The notes under the pieces were generated by a model. The model searched no databases. It worked only from the letters and a program-made list of their open reading frames with translations, and was not told the DNA's origin. From Candidatus Latescibacterota bacterium (GTDB taxonomy: Bacteria; JAAXHH01; JABIQT01): a stretch of 18,285 nt of DNA. The DNA lies in the NCBI GenBank assembly GCA_018667995.1, contig JABIQT010000027.1, forward strand, positions 1 to 18,285, in the 5' to 3' direction. The translations under genes and the position numbers were made by a program. Every line of letters starts with the position of its first letter. Within the stretch, counting starts at the first letter, position 1. This document shows, piece after piece, positions 14,750 to 18,285 of the stretch.

Positions 14750-16732
14750 TCAGATCCAGTCGTGTAGCGCATGTCCCCGTCCGTAGAACCAGATCCAATC
14801 CACGATGAACCCTAAGAAGACACCGGCGCAGTAACCTACAAGAATTCCCCAGACCAGAGGCTGAGCTCGACGATAGGCTGTGACGCCTCCTATGCGGATC
14901 AGAAGGAACTTGCCCAACCAAGCGAGGAATAGGGAGAACATCAGCAACCGGCTGATATCAGCGAAGGCCACGGTGAAACCTACAGGTGCCAGTGGCCAAC
15001 CCGGAAAGCGGTGAGAGAGCACGGTCAGCACCACCATAACTACACCGCCGCCAAGCATGAACGCAAACTCCGCAGGTTGCAATTGACTGGCATTCCGGAT
15101 CCAGCGAACAATATCATCGTAGTAGGATTCATTGATACCGCCAAACGCATCACGTGTCCCGAAATTATAGGCCCCAGTCGTTGTATATCCGACATATATC
15201 GTATAAACCATTGTGGATACTAAACTTATCATAAAGGTAAGCACAAGTACCCCGAGCAGACGACGTTTTGTGCAATTCAGATCCGATACGACCTTGTCTA
15301 CGTGGGCGATGGTACCCAGACCGGCGGACCTCCAATTTCTGGCGTATGCGGATGCCAGGCCTAATGTGGTCAGGCTAGTGGGGGAGATGTTGCCGGATCC
15401 GGTGAAGAGTATCGAGAAATGATGGGCGTTTACGGGCAAATCCAGGAAGACTAGACCAGTCTGTGCGACGATCCTAGTCATGCCCACGTACAGAATTGTG
15501 AGAAAACCCAGGAACACTGGAATCATCCACCAGTCCAGTCCAGACGCCGAAAGCCACGTGACCAGATAGGCAATACCGACCAATAGACCAAAGACTGCTG
15601 CTCGATAGGACATGAGTTCTGCCCCATCCGCCTTGCCTCCGTTCCGGATGGCATCCAGGATGACTTGCTTGAGGTGTCTTCGGGCTGTCCAGAGACCCGC
15701 CAGTACAAAGACAATAAAACCTCCAAAAAACTGAGCTTTGACCACAGCATCGGCGCCCACCGGGCTACCAAAGGTTGCGAGACCGAACCGATTGAGAATC
15801 CCGCCCTCAATTGTCCCAAACAGTGAGAAAAACCACAAACTGAAGGTAATCTCCATGGGAGCCAGGAACGCGAAACACAGAGCATAAACGTTTAAGGCGA
15901 AACGAACCGGCTGTGCGCCATCCATGACCGTCAATGACATCCCATGTGCCGACCCAACGGGTAGTGGTGGCAAATCACCCCAGAAGGAGAGGATATTCCA
16001 GGCCATAACGCCGAGGGACAGGCAGAAGCCGATCTGGAAGAGTCGATCGTGCACAAACACCGGGAACCGGCCGGTGACCCGCTCCTCGTGGCGAATGAGA
16101 TCCACGGCCAGGCGGGCAAGGGGAAACGAAATCCTCTCGTGATCGACCCAGGATTTTCTCATTATAGTGGCCACACAGGCCCCCATGAAGAATATGACGC
16201 CAAACAGAATGATCCACCAGAACAGCGGAACGAGCCATGGCTCCCAGGGAATATCAGTTACACCGGGAGGAAGCCCTTCGTAAAACCAAACGAGAGCATT
16301 CCCGTCATTATGAACGAGCAGCCAGTCAGGTAGATAGTCGAAGAACGTCTGTTCCCATTGATTCTCGGTCGTCGCATAGTAATAAGGAGTAGCCATTACG
16401 CCGAATAGATAGGCCGCGAGCACCTTCCCAGGTGCCAGACTGGCCACGAACAGCATGGCGAATATCAAACCCAATTCTCCGGCGTTCAGCACTCTCGATG
16501 GGGCGCTGATACGGAGAACGGGATTTACCACCAACAGTAGAAAAAAGAAGGGAATCAGAACGGCAATAGGAAGATGGGCCATCGTCATACGAGAGGAATG
16601 CACAAGGAAGGACCCGTAGGGTACCCAAACATTGACCAGTATTGCCAAAGCGAGGCCGACCAGGATAGCTCTGGTCGACAAACCGGCATTCACGGTTGAA
16701 TCGAGCGAGATTTCGGGCTGCTGTCGCGGCAT
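14750..16732 (-). CDS. DUF6785/DUF6784-like polytopic membrane protein, possible transporter
   Basis: The 660-residue protein has roughly 14 hydrophobic segments, starting with TRAILVGLALAILVNVWVPY. It shows blocks I associate with the DUF6785/DUF6784 family: HSSRMTMAHLP early on, ATPYYYATTENQWEQ, FYEGLPPGVTDIPWEPWLVP, RKSWVDHERISFPLARL, and a C-terminal YRRAQPLVWGILVGYCAGVFLG segment. Some annotations relate such proteins to oligopeptide transporters, but I know of no established substrate. The ATG at 16732 has only a weak purine-rich stretch upstream. The gene stands alone with its own promoter (16792-16820). It converges on the ABC operon and diverges from the carbamoyltransferase, so context does not reveal a partner. 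Confidence 0.8.
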   Translation of the reverse strand: MPRQQPEISLDSTVNAGLSTRAILVGLALAILVNVWVPYGSFLVHSSRMTMAHLPIAVLIPFFFLLLVVNPVLRISAPSRVLNAGELGLIFAMLFVASLAPGKVLAAYLFGVMATPYYYATTENQWEQTFFDYLPDWLLVHNDGNALVWFYEGLPPGVTDIPWEPWLVPLFWWIILFGVIFFMGACVATIMRKSWVDHERISFPLARLAVDLIRHEERVTGRFPVFVHDRLFQIGFCLSLGVMAWNILSFWGDLPPLPVGSAHGMSLTVMDGAQPVRFALNVYALCFAFLAPMEITFSLWFFSLFGTIEGGILNRFGLATFGSPVGADAVVKAQFFGGFIVFVLAGLWTARRHLKQVILDAIRNGGKADGAELMSYRAAVFGLLVGIAYLVTWLSASGLDWWMIPVFLGFLTILYVGMTRIVAQTGLVFLDLPVNAHHFSILFTGSGNISPTSLTTLGLASAYARNWRSAGLGTIAHVDKVVSDLNCTKRRLLGVLVLTFMISLVSTMVYTIYVGYTTTGAYNFGTRDAFGGINESYYDDIVRWIRNASQLQPAEFAFMLGGGVVMVVLTVLSHRFPGWPLAPVGFTVAFADISRLLMFSLFLAWLGKFLLIRIGGVTAYRRAQPLVWGILVGYCAGVFLGFIVDWIWFYGRGHALHDWI

Positions 16733-16791
16733 GGGCGAGCCCCGTGAGGCAATTGGGCAGAGATCTTTCTTATTGGGCGGGGAGCGTCGGG

Positions 16792-16820
16792 AGTATATAA
16801 CTCGCTTTCCAACGGGTCAA
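16792..16820 (-). promoter_or_regulatory. Predicted sigma-70-type promoter of the DUF6785-like gene
   Basis: The minus strand carries -35 TTGACC (16815-16820), a 17-base spacer, and -10 TATACT (16792-16797), about 60 bases upstream of the ATG. The spacer holds TTGGAAA (16806-16812) and the -10 is embedded in TTATATACT, both in the same register as in the aceE promoter. Confidence 0.65.
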
Positions 16821-16868
16821 CTCGTTTTAGCTGCCGGTTTCACGGAGATCGGACTGGCTTCTTTTTGC

Positions 16869-16896
16869 TTGAACATCCCAGATAGCCTATTATATT
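16869..16896 (+). promoter_or_regulatory. Predicted promoter of the carbamoyltransferase gene
   Basis: TTGAAC (16869-16874) and TATATT (16891-16896) are separated by 16 bases and lie about 60 bases before the ATG at 16959. No clear Shine-Dalgarno sequence precedes that ATG. The site is divergent from, and about 50 bases away from, the promoter of the membrane protein gene. Confidence 0.5.
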
Positions 16897-16958
16897 GAAA
16901 AGTCTAAACACACCGTTTTACGGATCCGGCTCAGTATCACATATTACTCGCCTAAAAC

Positions 16959-18285
16959 ATGAATATTCTTGGTATTTCCGCATTCTATCATGACAGTGCA
17001 GCTGCCTTGGTACGCGACGGCCATATCGTTGGCGCGGCACAAGAGGAACGGTTCTCGCGCAAAAAGCACGATCACCGCTTCCCTGGAAACGCTGTTAACT
17101 ACTGCATGGAAGCCGCTGAGATCTCACCTGATGAGCTCGACTGCGTCATATTCTATGACAAACCCCTGACAAAATTCGAACGTCTTCTTGAAACATACCT
17201 TCGCTACGCTCCGACAGGCATTCGATCGTTCAACATGGCCATGCCATTGTGGCTCAAAGAGAAACTCTGGATGCCAGACACGATCAAGAAAGCCCTGGAT
17301 GGATTTGGTGGCAAAGTACTGTTCTGTGATCACCATGAGTCCCATGCGGCAAGCGCTTTCTACCCCTCGCCATTTGAGGAAGCGGTGGTTCTCACGATGG
17401 ATGGTGTCGGCGAGTGGACGACCTCCAGTTGGGGAATCGGCCGGGGAAATGACCTTCAGCTAAAGGGCGAAATCAAATTTCCGCACTCTCTGGGCCTGCT
17501 TTACTCAGCATTCACATATTACACTGGTTTCAAGGTAAACTCCGGCGAGTACAAGGTCATGGGGCTGGCACCCTATGGAGAACCCCGATTCGTAGATTTG
17601 ATTTACAAACATCTGATCGATATAAAACCGGACGGTTCTTTCAGGCTGAACATGAAATACTTTAACTACTGTGCCGGCCTTACAATGACGAACAAACATT
17701 TCGACCAGCTATTTGGAGGTCCCGCTCGTGAACCAGAAAGCACCGTGACGCAGAGAGAGATGGACCTGGCTCGCTCGGTGCAGGACGTGACTGAGGAAAT
17801 TGTACTGCGGATGGCTCGTCATCTACGGAAGGAATCCGGACTGAAGAATCTGTGCTTGGCGGGAGGTGTCGCTCTCAACTGTGTGGCTAACGGTAAAATC
17901 CTGCAAGAGGGTATCTTTGACGACCTTTGGATTCAACCTGCAGCCGGCGACGCCGGAGGCGCACTCGGAGCCTCACTCTATGCCCATCACCGGTACTACG
18001 ATCAGCCAAGGAAAGGCACGGGTAAAGATACCCAGAGTGGATCTTTATTGGGGCCTGGATTTACAAATGCAGAGATCAAGAGTTTCATAGATGAACATGG
18101 ATACACTTCAATCTTCTATGAGGATGATGACCTTTTTAAGACGGTGGCCGAGCTTATCGCAGACGAGAATGTGATCGGTTGGTTCCAGGGCCGCATGGAG
18201 TTCGGTCCACGCGCGCTGGGCGGCAGATCGATTATTGGCGATGCACGGTCCGAGAAGATGCAATCTGTCATGAACTTGAAAGTAA
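16959..18285 (+). CDS. Carbamoyltransferase of the NodU/CmcH/TobZ family, 3' truncated by the window end
   Basis: 442 codons are visible and the reading frame is still open at the window edge; family members usually have about 570-620 residues. The Kae1/TsaD-like N-terminal domain starts at MNILGISAFYHDSAAAL. It contains the metal-binding HHESH (H125/H129) in DHHESHAASAFYPSPF, the MDGVGEW strand-turn, SGEYKVMGLAPYG, AGGVALNCVANG and GDAGGALGAS (D331). The YrdC-like C-terminal domain begins near residue 365 and shows WFQGRMEFGPRALGGRSI (~408-425). These enzymes make carbamoyl-adenylate from carbamoyl phosphate and ATP and transfer the carbamoyl group to an acceptor, often on an antibiotic, nodulation factor or surface glycan. 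The acceptor here is unknown because the downstream genes are outside the window. All visible key motifs look intact. Confidence 0.93.
   Translation, partial: MNILGISAFYHDSAAALVRDGHIVGAAQEERFSRKKHDHRFPGNAVNYCMEAAEISPDELDCVIFYDKPLTKFERLLETYLRYAPTGIRSFNMAMPLWLKEKLWMPDTIKKALDGFGGKVLFCDHHESHAASAFYPSPFEEAVVLTMDGVGEWTTSSWGIGRGNDLQLKGEIKFPHSLGLLYSAFTYYTGFKVNSGEYKVMGLAPYGEPRFVDLIYKHLIDIKPDGSFRLNMKYFNYCAGLTMTNKHFDQLFGGPAREPESTVTQREMDLARSVQDVTEEIVLRMARHLRKESGLKNLCLAGGVALNCVANGKILQEGIFDDLWIQPAAGDAGGALGASLYAHHRYYDQPRKGTGKDTQSGSLLGPGFTNAEIKSFIDEHGYTSIFYEDDDLFKTVAELIADENVIGWFQGRMEFGPRALGGRSIIGDARSEKMQSVMNLKV

Overview
The window is a bacterial chromosomal segment of roughly balanced base composition and dense coding. 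It contains no rRNA, tRNA, CRISPR array or complete insertion sequence that I could see. A predicted signal peptide and periplasmic-type binding domain, an AceE-type pyruvate dehydrogenase, a DUF6785-like membrane protein and a NodU/CmcH-type carbamoyltransferase together suggest a diderm environmental lineage such as Latescibacterota, Poribacteria or a relative. That placement is an inference from gene content only and is weak.

Layout. (1) Positions 2-64 are the last codons of ychF. (2) Positions 81-4405 hold two tandem plus-strand genes, apparently in the ychF transcription unit. Their N-terminal ~290 residues are clearly homologous and resemble plasmid replication-initiator A (RepA/RPA) proteins. 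The first carries a very acidic ~365-residue linker and then a complete IS200/IS605-type Y1 HUH transposase domain. The second carries an ExeA/TniB-type AAA+ ATPase. In both genes a Shine-Dalgarno-like sequence and ATG sit just before the C-terminal domain, so each may also make that domain alone. This is the most unusual part of the window and the best candidate for an undescribed DNA-processing system. (3) Positions 4413-9926 on the minus strand are a canonical aceE-aceF-lpd pyruvate dehydrogenase operon, with a good sigma-70-type promoter upstream of aceE. (4) Positions 10199-14428 on the plus strand are a probable carbohydrate uptake and catabolism operon: a fused substrate-binding protein/permease, a second permease, a small CPXCG-type cysteine-rich protein, and a DapA/NanA-family aldolase/lyase with altered active-site positions. 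No ABC ATPase is present, so it must be encoded elsewhere. (5) Positions 14429-14749 are a noncoding convergent gap. (6) Positions 14750-16732 on the minus strand encode a DUF6785/6784-like polytopic membrane protein. (7) Positions 16733-16958 form a divergent promoter region, and 16959 to the window end is a truncated carbamoyltransferase gene.

How the genes work together. The three PDH subunits form one complex converting pyruvate to acetyl-CoA. The ABC permeases and the DapA-like enzyme probably import a sugar or sugar-acid derivative and cleave it to pyruvate or a related keto acid. The two initiator-like fusions most simply read as a DNA-binding pair that brings a single-strand HUH nuclease and a AAA+ ATPase to a common DNA site. 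That last statement is a hypothesis drawn from domain architecture, not a known function.
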